Source: Limnospira platensis
GTDB lineage: Bacteria > Cyanobacteriota > Cyanobacteriia > Cyanobacteriales > Microcoleaceae
Direction: 5' to 3' (one strand)
NCBI RefSeq assembly: GCF_046480435.1
Contig: NZ_PKGC01000018.1
Length of the DNA: 64,000 nucleotides
Shown: positions 43,868 to 52,305 of the stretch, one piece after another
Position numbering within the stretch: position 1 is the stretch's first letter
Layout: each line of letters starts with the position of its first letter
The notes under the pieces: model-generated
Database searches by the model: none
Seen by the model: the letters and a program-made list of their open reading frames with translations, nothing else
Told to the model about the DNA's origin: nothing
Position numbers and translations under genes: made by a program

Positions 43868-45859
43868 ATGTTGGCTTTCTATCTTCGCCGTTTTCAGAGA
43901 CAACTCAAGCGGATATTCAGTAACATTTCACTCCGCACTATTTTAGTAGTACCGTTTTTGCTACAAGTAGCATTAACTGTCGGTTTAGTTGGTTATTTTT
44001 CTTTTCGCAATGGCGAAGCAGCCGTGCGAGATTTAGCATTTCAACTGCGCCAGGAATTAACTGCTCGCATTGACCAGCAATTACAAGCATATATTAGAAT
44101 ACCTCATCAGATTAACAAGTTAAATGCTGATAGTTTTTCTCATGGTCAAATTGATTTTTATACTGGGGATAGAATTAATGTTTTGTTGCAACAGATTAAA
44201 AATGCACCTTATATTAATGCCGTTTATTGTGCTGAACAAGAAACCGGAAATTTTATCGGTGTAAGTTGGAGTGATGAAGGGTCATTTTTTGAGTTAATGA
44301 TTAGGAATGATCAAACCAATGGAAATATGCACTTATACGGTATTGATGTCCGTGGCGATCGCCTTTATTTTCTTCGGGATGCTGGACTCTATGAACCTCG
44401 TCAACGTCCCTGGTATCGATCCGCACAAGCCACAGGAAAGTCCGTATGGAGTGATATATATTTAGATTTTACCACACAATTACCCACCATTACCGCCAGT
44501 TTATCTACTTATGATCCTTGGGGAAATCGTTTTATTGGGGTATGCGGAACTGATATTTTACTGTCTGAAGAACTTAGGCACTTTTTGCAAAATTTAGGAA
44601 TTGGCAAAACTGGAGAAGCATTTATTATGGAGCGTTCAGGTCTGCTAGTTTCCAGTTCAACTAATGATAGCATGATCCGTAAAATTGGTGATAATATCCA
44701 AATTCGTCAAGCCACAGACAGTGAAAATATATTAGTCCGAGAAAGCGCCAAATATTTAACTGACCATATTTTAAACTTTCACACAATTGAGCAACCCAAA
44801 CAATTCGATTTTAAAATTAAAGGCGAACGGCAATTTGTGCAAATTTTACCCTTTGATGATGGACATGGCTTAGACTGGTTAATTTTGTTAGTAGTTCCCG
44901 AAGATGATTTTATGGCTACTATTAATGCCAGCAAACGCACTACAATTTTACTGTGTATTTTAGCTTTAATATTCCCGACAATTTTTAGCATTATGATAGC
45001 TAGATGGATTAGTCTTCCTATCTCCAACTTGAGTGCGGCAAGTCAGGCGATCGCTCAAGGAAAATTACAGCAAAAAGTTCATTCTAATGGCATTAAAGAA
45101 CTCAGGATTTTAGCCAAGTCTTTTAACATGATGACTCAACAGGTGCAAGATGCTTTTACCGCCTTAGAAAAACGGGTAGAGGAGCGGACGTTTGAACTCC
45201 GATATGAAAAAGATAAATCTGAAAAACTATTATTAAATATCTTGCCAAAAGCTATTGCTGATCAACTCAAAAATGAACAAACAACCATTGCTTGCTCTAT
45301 GGAAAATGTGACTATTTTATTTGCAGATATTGTCGGATTTACTCCTTTATCTGCTCGCATTCCTCCCATTCAGTTGGTGGAATTGCTAAATCAGATGTTT
45401 TCCCGATTTGATGAATTAGCAGATAAGTATAGTTTAGAAAAAATCAAGACTATTGGTGACGCTTATATGGTAGTGGGAGGCTTACCAATTCCCCGGGATG
45501 ACCATGCAGAAGCGATCGCCAATATGGCTTTAGAAATGCAGCAAATTATGGATGATTTTAAGACTTGTCCAATCTTGGGTAATATTTCAGGTTGCGAACA
45601 TTTTCAAATTCGGATTGGTATTAATACTGGTTCCGTGGTAGCCGGAGTAATTGGTATTAAAAAATTCTCCTATGATTTATGGGGAAATGCCGTTAACATT
45701 GCTTCCCGCATGGAATCATCAGGAAAACCCGGATATATTCAGGTGACAGACATCACCTATGAACGCCTGAAATATCGTTATAAATTTCAGCCCAGAGGCA
45801 CAATTAATGTTAAAGGAAAAGGCAATATGACCACCTATTGGCTATTAGGTAAAATTTAG
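43868..45859 (+). CDS. Membrane adenylate cyclase (dCache-HAMP-class III cyclase)
   Basis: The protein has about 663 residues from ATG 43868; a TTG at 43733 would add an unsupported 45 residues. An N-terminal helix (TILVVPFLLQVALTVGLVGY), a large extracytoplasmic dCache-type sensor (about 45-330) and a second helix (TILLCILALIFPTIFSIMIA) are followed by HAMP, a short coiled coil and the class III cyclase domain. Metal Asp residues are in ILFADIVGFTPLSA and KIKTIGDAYMVVGG. Lys in EKIKTIGD and Asp in FSYDLWGNAVN are the purine-specifying pair of adenylate rather than guanylate cyclases. It should make cAMP in response to an external ligand. cAMP controls motility in several cyanobacteria. Confidence 0.92.
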   Translation: MLAFYLRRFQRQLKRIFSNISLRTILVVPFLLQVALTVGLVGYFSFRNGEAAVRDLAFQLRQELTARIDQQLQAYIRIPHQINKLNADSFSHGQIDFYTGDRINVLLQQIKNAPYINAVYCAEQETGNFIGVSWSDEGSFFELMIRNDQTNGNMHLYGIDVRGDRLYFLRDAGLYEPRQRPWYRSAQATGKSVWSDIYLDFTTQLPTITASLSTYDPWGNRFIGVCGTDILLSEELRHFLQNLGIGKTGEAFIMERSGLLVSSSTNDSMIRKIGDNIQIRQATDSENILVRESAKYLTDHILNFHTIEQPKQFDFKIKGERQFVQILPFDDGHGLDWLILLVVPEDDFMATINASKRTTILLCILALIFPTIFSIMIARWISLPISNLSAASQAIAQGKLQQKVHSNGIKELRILAKSFNMMTQQVQDAFTALEKRVEERTFELRYEKDKSEKLLLNILPKAIADQLKNEQTTIACSMENVTILFADIVGFTPLSARIPPIQLVELLNQMFSRFDELADKYSLEKIKTIGDAYMVVGGLPIPRDDHAEAIANMALEMQQIMDDFKTCPILGNISGCEHFQIRIGINTGSVVAGVIGIKKFSYDLWGNAVNIASRMESSGKPGYIQVTDITYERLKYRYKFQPRGTINVKGKGNMTTYWLLGKI

Positions 45860-45942
45860 ACAATCGCAAACTTTTATTAATCTCAATATTTATCTGCATT
45901 CACAATATGATATAATCTCAATTACTATTGGAGAATTATCAA

Positions 45943-46533
45943 ATGATTGCCACACCCAATTTTGTCAATTTATCCCCAGATGATTACCTAGAAATAGAAG
46001 CAAACAGTTCTATAAAGCATGAATATATTGATGGGGAAGTCTACGCTATGGCGGGTGCAACTGATACTCATGTTACTATTGCTGGAAATATATTTGCCCT
46101 ACTTCGCGCCCAGGTCAGAGGTTCTAGTTGTCGGGTGTATATATCAGATATGAAAGTCCGTATTCAAAAAGCAAAAGGTGAGCGTTTTTACTATCCCGAT
46201 ATTCTCGTAACCTGTGACCCTCGTGATAGAGATACCCCCACCTATAAACAATTTCCTAAACTTATCATTGAGGTATTGTCAGACTCCACAGAAGCCTTTG
46301 ATAGGGGTGATAAATTTATGGACTATCAAAGTATTGATAGCCTACAGGAATATATATTAATTAATACCCGTCATCCTCGCTTAGAGATTTTTCGCCGCCA
46401 GGATGACAGTTGGCTATTTAATACTTATAGTTTATCTGAGGATACAGAGAACCCCACTTTTCATATTGTTAGCCTGGATTTTACCGAAAAAATTGCCGCA
46501 ATTTACGAAGATGTTAACTTGAATAATCAATAA
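45943..46533 (+). CDS. Uma2 family (DUF820) putative endonuclease, copy 1
   Basis: This 196-residue protein of the Uma2/DUF820 group, a PD-(D/E)XK nuclease fold greatly expanded in cyanobacteria, shows MIATPNFVNLSPDDYLEIE and SSIKHEYIDGEVYAMAGATD. The catalytic core is YYPDILVTCDPRDRDTPTYK and KLIIEVLSDSTEAFDRGDKF (D...ExL). Start ATG 45943; an in-frame TTG lies 15 bases upstream. The gene is a tandem duplicate of the next one, 8 nt away, and they differ at few positions. Biological role of the family is not established. Confidence 0.85.
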   Translation: MIATPNFVNLSPDDYLEIEANSSIKHEYIDGEVYAMAGATDTHVTIAGNIFALLRAQVRGSSCRVYISDMKVRIQKAKGERFYYPDILVTCDPRDRDTPTYKQFPKLIIEVLSDSTEAFDRGDKFMDYQSIDSLQEYILINTRHPRLEIFRRQDDSWLFNTYSLSEDTENPTFHIVSLDFTEKIAAIYEDVNLNNQ

Positions 46534-46541
46534 ATATTAAT

Positions 46542-47138
46542 ATGATTGCTACACCCAATTTTGTCAATTTATCCCCAGATGATTACCTAGAACTAGAAGA
46601 CCAAAGTTCTGTCAAGCATGAATATATTGATGGGGAAGTCTACGCTATGGCGGGTGCAACTGATACCCATGTTACTATTGCTTTAAATATGGCGATCGCA
46701 CTTCGTAATCATCTCAGAGGTTCTGGTTGTCGGGTGTATATATCAGATATGAAAGTCCGTATTCAAAAAGCAAATGGTGAGCGTTTTTACTATCCCGATA
46801 TTCTCGTAACCTGTGACCCTCGTGATAGAGATACACCCACTTATAAACAATTTCCTAAACTTATCATTGAGGTATTGTCAGACTCCACAGAAGCCTTTGA
46901 TAGGGGTGATAAATTTATGGACTATCAAAGTATTGATAGCCTACAGGAATATATATTAATTAATACCCGTCATCCTCGCTTAGAGATTTTTCGCCGCCAG
47001 GATGACAGTTGGCTATTTAATACTTATAGTTTATCTGAGGATACAGAGTACTCCACTTTTCATATTGTTAGCCTGGATTTTACCGAAAAAATTGCCACAA
47101 TTTACGAAGATGTTAACTTTAACTTACCCGAAAACTAA
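46542..47138 (+). CDS. Uma2 family (DUF820) putative endonuclease, copy 2
   Basis: The 198-residue near-identical duplicate of the preceding gene keeps the nuclease motifs YYPDILVTCDPRDRDTPTYK and KLIIEVLSDSTEAFDRG. Differences cluster at residues 20-30 (LEDQSSVKHEY) and 48-58 (LNMAIALRNHLRGSG for GNIFALLRAQVRGSS); the rest is almost identical even at the DNA level. That suggests recent duplication or gene conversion of the 3' two thirds. Its stop overlaps the convergent xth stop by 4 nt. Confidence 0.85.
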   Translation: MIATPNFVNLSPDDYLELEDQSSVKHEYIDGEVYAMAGATDTHVTIALNMAIALRNHLRGSGCRVYISDMKVRIQKANGERFYYPDILVTCDPRDRDTPTYKQFPKLIIEVLSDSTEAFDRGDKFMDYQSIDSLQEYILINTRHPRLEIFRRQDDSWLFNTYSLSEDTEYSTFHIVSLDFTEKIATIYEDVNFNLPEN

Positions 47139-47926
47139 GTTCCTATTTCTAAAATAACGGGTGCATGATCACTCGGTTTTGGTTGGGTTCTGGGTTCAGT
47201 GTCAATGTAACAGGCGATCGCATTTTCATAGAGTCCAGGACTTAGATAATGGTGATCAATTCTCCAGCCTCGGTTGCGGGTAAATGAGGCGGCGCGGTAG
47301 TCCCACCAGGTAAAATGTCCGCCGTCTTGGGTAAACTTACGAAAGCCGTCTGCTAAACCCAAATTAGCGATCGCATCTAAGGCTTGACGTTCCGCCGCCG
47401 ATGCCATAATATGATTTTCGCGGTTTTGAGGATTATAAATATCCCGATCTTCTGGCGCAATATTAAAATCACCACAAATACACAGATGAGGATATTTGAT
47501 TAACATCTGTTGTAGATAATCCCGTAATCGGTTTAACCACTGTAACTTATACTCATATTTATCACTTCCGACACTCGACCCATTCGGGATATAAACATTG
47601 ATAATACAGATATCATCAATTACCCCAGCAATTACCCGTTTTTGGTCGTCCAAATCCCCCACCTTGTCGGCACTCAAAATAGGGGTAAATCCCATGATTA
47701 TAGACTCGATATTTAAGCGACTAAAAATTGCCACCCCATTATAGGCTTTTTGACCATAAATATAGACATGATAGCCCAATTCTTCAAAAGGCGATCGCGG
47801 AAAATCTTGATCAATAACCTTAGTTTCCTGTAAGCACAAAACATCAATATCCTGACCTTGTAACCAGCCCAAAACTTGGTCTTGTCGAGTCCGAATTGAA
47901 TTCACATTCCAGGTAGCAATTTTCAT
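47135..47926 (-). CDS. xth: Exodeoxyribonuclease III
   Basis: This 263-residue AP endonuclease/3'-5' exonuclease of the base-excision repair pathway has the family motifs in order: MKIATWNVNSIRTRQ (Asn7), VLCLQETKVIDQDFP (Glu), INVYIPNGSSVGSDKYEYKL (Tyr), CICGDFNIAPEDRDIYNP (D-x-N), WWDYRAASFTRNRGWRIDH and PKPSDHAPVILEI (catalytic His, Asp). Start ATG 47926 gives the usual beginning. Convergent with the second Uma2 gene. Confidence 0.95.
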   Translation of the reverse strand: MKIATWNVNSIRTRQDQVLGWLQGQDIDVLCLQETKVIDQDFPRSPFEELGYHVYIYGQKAYNGVAIFSRLNIESIIMGFTPILSADKVGDLDDQKRVIAGVIDDICIINVYIPNGSSVGSDKYEYKLQWLNRLRDYLQQMLIKYPHLCICGDFNIAPEDRDIYNPQNRENHIMASAAERQALDAIANLGLADGFRKFTQDGGHFTWWDYRAASFTRNRGWRIDHHYLSPGLYENAIACYIDTEPRTQPKPSDHAPVILEIGT

Positions 47927-48306
47927 ATCTTAATCAGGGAATAAAACAGGTTTTTTAATTATAGCAAAAATTATGTCAATTTACAAATATTTTCTGGGAT
48001 ATTCTGAGAATATACCAACGCTGGTAAAGTAATTATAGGGGCGAGAATATCTCCCCTTTTATGGTCTCCTCCACCCACAAATTCAACAGCTTTTCCCCAG
48101 AGATTTCTCGATGTTTTGCGATCGCACTAATTTAGTCTGATCAATTGCGATCGATACCATAATATCTCACCGAAGATTTAAGGCAAAGATTCATCACGCC
48201 ATTAGGTTAATCGCTGGTGAATACAGAAAGACGATCGCACTTTTGAAGCATCAACGAATGATGAAATTAGGCTTTCAGAAAATACATCTGGACAAATAAA
48301 TTCTAC
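47927..48306. other. Intergenic region
   Basis: This 380-bp region contains several GCGATCGC-like sites and no reading frame or RNA I can support. Confidence 0.45.
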
Positions 48307-48753
48307 TTATACTTCATGAGTGGCTAATTGATCACTAAAATCTCGCCAATCTGAATCTACTGCATTTAATATGGGTGGTTTATCGGGATGTGCGATCGCC
48401 ACCGCCACAAATTGGCAATCGGATAAATCAAAACCATCCAGATTTGGATCGTTGGGGAATTCAACAAAATTATACTCGGATATTGCCGTAATCTGAATTC
48501 GTTCGCAACGCTGAGGGTTGTATTGATTAGTTAACAACCACTTCAAAAAAGCATCACCAACCCCCGGTTGTCCGCTAGAAGATAACTTCTTCTGGTACTC
48601 TTGAATGATTAACCATCCATCATCTAATACGAGAATTTCATTTGGTTGAATTTCTCTTAATCGCCGAACGCAATTAATTACACATTCCACTGATGCTTGA
48701 GAGGATTTACCATTAGCCACAATAACCACATTGGTATCAGCAATTATATACAT
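48307..48753 (-). CDS. PIN-like domain protein coupled to AAA ATPase
   Basis: The 148-residue protein (ATG 48753; GTG one codon upstream also possible) has a PIN-type nuclease layout: YIIADTNVVIVANGKS (first Asp), GFDLSDCQFVAVAIAHPDKP (middle acid) and NAVDSDWRDFSDQLA (C-terminal Asp). PIN domains are metal-dependent RNases, usually toxins. The start ATG overlaps the TGA that ended the ancestral ATPase frame (TGATG, 48751-48755), a translational coupling arrangement. Membership of a specific PIN subfamily is uncertain. A two-gene ATPase/nuclease effector unit is inferred. Confidence 0.65.
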   Translation of the reverse strand: MYIIADTNVVIVANGKSSQASVECVINCVRRLREIQPNEILVLDDGWLIIQEYQKKLSSSGQPGVGDAFLKWLLTNQYNPQRCERIQITAISEYNFVEFPNDPNLDGFDLSDCQFVAVAIAHPDKPPILNAVDSDWRDFSDQLATHEV

Positions 48754-48842
48754 CACGACCCTCTTTCCTCAATTTTTCGTCGCCTTCCTGCTTCGGTCAT
48801 GGCGGCTAACTCTCCAAGTTCGTCACCCAAAAAACCATCTGG

Positions 48843-50126
48843 CTAATTATTAATGTTGCCATATTGATCGAGTTCCAAGGCAGTTATTTCTGATATTCCC
48901 CGATCGCTTGTTTGGCAAAAGTATAGCGCAGCATCTTGATTAGTTAACTGTTCTTCCGCCAGCCTTCGCTGTAAACGACGCAGCAAATGTTCGCTATGAC
49001 TTTCTAAAATAATCTGTACCTTGCGGTTTTTCATAGTATCAATAAATATATCAGCCCATGCGGTTTGTGCTGAGGGATGTAGATGAATTTCTGGCTGTTC
49101 TAAAATAATTGTTGAACCTTTCGGAACGTAGTAGCAAAGTACCAGTACAGGCAAGATTTGTGAAACTCCAAAACCCACATCGGCGATCGATACTTCAGAA
49201 GAGTTCGAGCCCTGGCGAACCCGCACTTCGTAATCTTTAAGGTTTTCGGCAATTGGCTGAATATTAAATTCCGAAATTAAGCCTAAATCTCGTAAAGCTT
49301 GCCCTACCTTTTCCTCCATCATATTACTTTGGGTGAACGATCGCGAGGCAAGTAATGCGGGAATGGCTAACTCCCCTCGCTGTCCTACATCTTGGGGTTT
49401 TTCCCCTGCCCATAAATATCGCCGACGCGGATCGTCCCGCAATGGCCCAAGATAGTAGAGGTTTTGAAATAATTCCTCAAAGGCTAGAACGAAGTCAGAT
49501 AAAAAGCTGGCATTTTGATAATAGCTATTGACGCGATCGGGAAATCGGTAATTTTTCAACGGCGGTGTGAGGGGCCAAGCCCGTCCGCGATTTCGCTTGA
49601 GAGAATAGCCACTATGGATTAAATCATATTCAGAGTCGTTTTGACTGGTGGCATTTATGTCTTGATCTCTGTCATTTTGGCGGCGCATTCCAAATTGATA
49701 GTTAATATCATTGAGGTTGAAACTATAAGCAAATTCTTCAACGGAAATACTGTCAGCAGTTCCCTGAATCGTAGTGGCAAAGCCCAGGGCAGAAATTGAA
49801 AATAATGTGCGATCGGGTTCGTTTTCTAAATCGGGAATTTCTAGTAAATTGGGCAGGTTCCAATCGACAGAAACATGGATTTTTCCGGGAATTTGATGCT
49901 TATGTAAGATGTCCGAAAATGTCCCTAAGTCAACATAAGCCCCCCTCGTTTCCAGTACCCGTTGGCGATCGACTGCTTCAACAGTTTGCTTCAACATCAG
50001 CAACAGTTGTAATATGGCAGTTTTTCCCGAACTATTGGTGCCAAAAAAGCCAGTCAAGGGGGCGATTCTGATGTCGCCAGTATCCTGCCAGGATTTGAAA
50101 TATTTGGCGCGTAACTGGGTAATCAT
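48843..50126 (-). CDS. AAA family ATPase (DUF3696-type), probably C-terminally truncated by amber stop
   Basis: The 427-residue SMC/OLD-like ATPase has the Walker A motif GFFGTNSSGKTAILQLLL (residues 27-44), the Q-loop region, the signature DVGFGVSQILPVLVLCYYVP, Walker B TIILEQPEIHLHPSAQ and the D/H-loop VQIILESHSEHLLRRLQRR. It ends TALELDQYGNINN then TAG. The frame continues for 29 codons, PDGFLGDELGELAAMTEAGR onward, to a TGA that overlaps the PIN gene start. DUF3696-type ATPases normally end with a W-P-x-G-F-F/L-G-D-E motif, so TAG replaces a Trp codon. Whether the shortened protein works is unknown. Confidence 0.85.
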   Translation of the reverse strand: MITQLRAKYFKSWQDTGDIRIAPLTGFFGTNSSGKTAILQLLLMLKQTVEAVDRQRVLETRGAYVDLGTFSDILHKHQIPGKIHVSVDWNLPNLLEIPDLENEPDRTLFSISALGFATTIQGTADSISVEEFAYSFNLNDINYQFGMRRQNDRDQDINATSQNDSEYDLIHSGYSLKRNRGRAWPLTPPLKNYRFPDRVNSYYQNASFLSDFVLAFEELFQNLYYLGPLRDDPRRRYLWAGEKPQDVGQRGELAIPALLASRSFTQSNMMEEKVGQALRDLGLISEFNIQPIAENLKDYEVRVRQGSNSSEVSIADVGFGVSQILPVLVLCYYVPKGSTIILEQPEIHLHPSAQTAWADIFIDTMKNRKVQIILESHSEHLLRRLQRRLAEEQLTNQDAALYFCQTSDRGISEITALELDQYGNINN

Positions 50127-50534
50127 TTTTATGGTTGACGATCGATTACTTTCATTGAATATATTATCATCATTAGATGATCATAATTAGGGCGATCGCA
50201 TCTATCTCAGCTTTGGTCAAAGCTTTTCTTTAGTCAGTCAACTAAACACTATTCGTAGGTGGGCAAATATTTGCCCACCTACCCGTAGATTTGTTACGTG
50301 AGTCCTGACTCAGCCGGTTGTCCGTTGTGCGATCGCTCAACATGGTGGCTTGGCATTAAATTTGTTGAGCAGGTTCAATATGAACCCTCGTCGAAATCTG
50401 GTTAAATGCTGGCTGCAAAACCCCGAAAGTATTTGTTAATAATGATTTAATATTAAATGGCTACACTTGATTTTATAATATTGGGATGGTTGCCCAAATC
50501 AAATGGTTTTAGAAGCCCGTGAAAAAATTGCTAC
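50127..50534. other. Intergenic region, no gene recognised
   Basis: This 408-bp region upstream of the ATPase contains a palindrome GTGGGCAAATATTTGCCCAC (50259-50278). I see no gene. Short open frames here lack family support. Confidence 0.4.
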
Positions 50535-50845
50535 TCAGTCAGGGGCAGAAACTTGTTTGAGTGCGGAGAATATGCCGCAGTGGCATTGCATTAATTGATG
50601 AACCATCGAAAATTCATCGATGAGTATAAACGGAATTTTGACCTTTTGGCTGTTAATCAAGTTTAGAATGGTTGTTTCTGCAAAATTTTTCTTAATAAAA
50701 AGCAGGTTTCAGTTATCACAGATTCGCAGGTTATGATTGGTGAAGAAATATTGTTTAGTTGATTTTTGACCCAACTATGGTATTGTTCGCTACGGTTTAA
50801 AAGAGCAACCAGAAACCCTGTGTCAATAATTACTGTTGGTTTCAT
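50535..50845 (-). pseudogene. VapC-like PIN toxin, frameshifted
   Basis: From 50845 the frame reads MKPTVIIDTGFLVALLNRSE, then PIITCESVITETCFLLRKI, an N-terminal PIN domain with its first Asp and the Glu. It ends prematurely (50663). Shifting frame near 50685 (an AAAATTTTG run) continues LNLINSQKVKIPFILIDE and FSMVHQLMQ before decaying to a stop at 50535-50537. The C-terminal acidic residues of the active site are lost. It overlaps the antitoxin-like gene upstream by 4 nt (ATGA), the usual toxin-antitoxin arrangement. Confidence 0.65.
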
Positions 50846-51087
50846 TCTGTGCTGAATCCTTCTAAGTATTTTTTATTGGTAGCCAAATCGCCGGGTCTCC
50901 CTTCTAGACATCCGATAAATTCATGGGCATCTTCTAAAAACGATCGGCTTTCTGGGGATACATCTATGTTTTCGGTCTTGGTTTCTGGATAACGTTTTTT
51001 GAGAAGTTGAATGAAGTCAATGAGTAAGTCTTGCGCTTCTGGTGGCAGAGTTTGAATGTCGTTTTGAATTGGCTCTATGCTAATCAT
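50842..51087 (-). CDS. Antitoxin-like protein of broken PIN toxin
   Basis: This 81-residue acidic protein starts MISIEPIQNDIQTLPPEAQD and LLIDFIQLLKKRYPETK, then an acidic tail with EFIGCLEGRPGDLATNKKYL. The length, the P-x-E-A-Q-D helix and the position just upstream of a PIN gene (4-nt overlap) fit DUF2281/VapB-type antitoxins of cyanobacteria. It would bind and silence the toxin and repress its own promoter. The toxin is broken, so this gene may now be an orphan. Confidence 0.6.
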   Translation of the reverse strand: MISIEPIQNDIQTLPPEAQDLLIDFIQLLKKRYPETKTENIDVSPESRSFLEDAHEFIGCLEGRPGDLATNKKYLEGFSTE

Positions 51088-51463
51088 AGTTGTGATATCC
51101 TCAAAGAATTAAGAAACTAAGAAACCGGGTTTATTTGAACAGAACATTTTTTATGGTCTATCCTTTACCAAGGAAGTTTGAGCAGGCGATCGCACTCCTA
51201 CTATTTAAACGCCAATCATCCATCCCGCTCATTTCCATACCAAGCTATTCCTAAAATGCTAACCTTCTTGTTTATGTTTCTTACGCTATATCCTGAACCT
51301 TTAGGAAAAATATCATATATATTTGGGATTGTTGGAAGTAGTATTTTTTAATTTTTTTCATCTCCCGAAATTCAACAATCGTCTATTAATATGAACGAGT
51401 TTTTTATGGGAATTGAAATTTTTACAACAATTGTCATATTTATATCCTGTTGTTTTAATTTTG
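51088..51463. other. Intergenic region between two toxin-antitoxin modules
   Basis: This 376-bp AT-rich region shows no gene or RNA I can support. It lies upstream of one module and downstream of the other. Confidence 0.4.
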
Positions 51464-51865
51464 TTAAGGAAAAACCCAGTTTTCTAATTGTAGTCCCGGA
51501 ATGCGATCGTAGTGCCGAGTATTGTTGGTGACAACAATTTTACCTTCTGTAAAAGCGACACTCGCTATCATTAGATCGAAATCTGCGATTGTTTGTCCGA
51601 TTCTACGCAGTTGTGACTTTAATTCTCCAAAGCGTCGTAGAGTCTGATCAGTTAAAGGTAAAACAGGTAATTGTTGGATAAAAAATTCTGCCCGAATGAG
51701 ATTTTCAGTTACCCGACTAGAATTATATGCGCCATAGTACAACTCAGCAGCAGTTATGACACAAATTGAAATCTTATCCCAGCCAATTTGTCTAACTTTT
51801 TCTCTGATTTCGTAACAATTTTTCATCCAGTAAATGCATGTATCGGTATCTAGTAAATAAGTCAC
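51464..51865 (-). CDS. vapC: VapC-family PIN toxin
   Basis: This 133-residue PIN ribonuclease has YLLDTDTCIYWMKNC (Asp6), ICVITAAELYYGAYNSSR (Glu in the A-E-L-x-x-G motif), IADFDLMIASVAFTEGKIVV (Asp of the D-x-x-I-A-A type motif) and TNNTRHYDRIPGLQLENW at the C-terminus (N-N-x-x-x-F/Y). All acidic residues are present, so it is probably active. VapC toxins cleave tRNA or rRNA. Its start overlaps the antitoxin stop by 4 nt. Confidence 0.9.
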   Translation of the reverse strand: MTYLLDTDTCIYWMKNCYEIREKVRQIGWDKISICVITAAELYYGAYNSSRVTENLIRAEFFIQQLPVLPLTDQTLRRFGELKSQLRRIGQTIADFDLMIASVAFTEGKIVVTNNTRHYDRIPGLQLENWVFP

Positions 51866-52137
51866 AGGCTATATTCTGAGTTGGAAATGCTACGGCTATC
51901 ATAGATATCTTTGATGATTTCCTCATCGGTGCGATCGTCTTCCCAATCCCCAAATTTTTCCATAAACTTTTCCAGAGGATGTTCTGTTAATGTTGTTTCA
52001 GATTGTATATGTTGAGTTGACCAGTTAATCATTTCTTCTTTGATAACTTTGCGTACAACTTTTGTGAGTAGTGCTTCTAACTCGGAGACCGGGATCGCGA
52101 TCGCGGGTTGATTCGTATCTGGTTGGGAGTTGTCCAT
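51862..52137 (-). CDS. Antitoxin of the vapC module
   Basis: The 91-residue protein from ATG 52137 (a TTG 12 bases upstream is less likely) has PAIAIPVSELEALLTKVVRK followed by VIKEEMINWST and an acidic C-terminal half (KFMEKFGDWEDDRTDEEIIK). Its position with a 4-nt overlap to vapC identifies it as the antitoxin. The DNA-binding type cannot be assigned, though the acidic IIKDIYDSR tail is typical of toxin-binding regions. Confidence 0.7.
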   Translation of the reverse strand: MDNSQPDTNQPAIAIPVSELEALLTKVVRKVIKEEMINWSTQHIQSETTLTEHPLEKFMEKFGDWEDDRTDEEIIKDIYDSRSISNSEYSL

Positions 52138-52305
52138 AAAAAGCCTCAATTGATGATACCAGACTAGGATGATTCATTACATCTATTCTAGCGAATGATT
52201 TTCATAATTTTCTGGCACGCAAATATAATTCCTCACTTTCAAATTACAACAAGGAGAGAAGCAATCTAAAACTTCTCTCCTTTTATTCAGAGAACCCTTG
52301 GGAAA

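Noticed and set aside
50259..50278. Palindrome GTGGGCAAATATTTGCCCAC as a regulatory operator
   Set aside because: Perfect dyad, but isolated and without a neighbouring promoter I can define; it could equally be a dispersed repeat.
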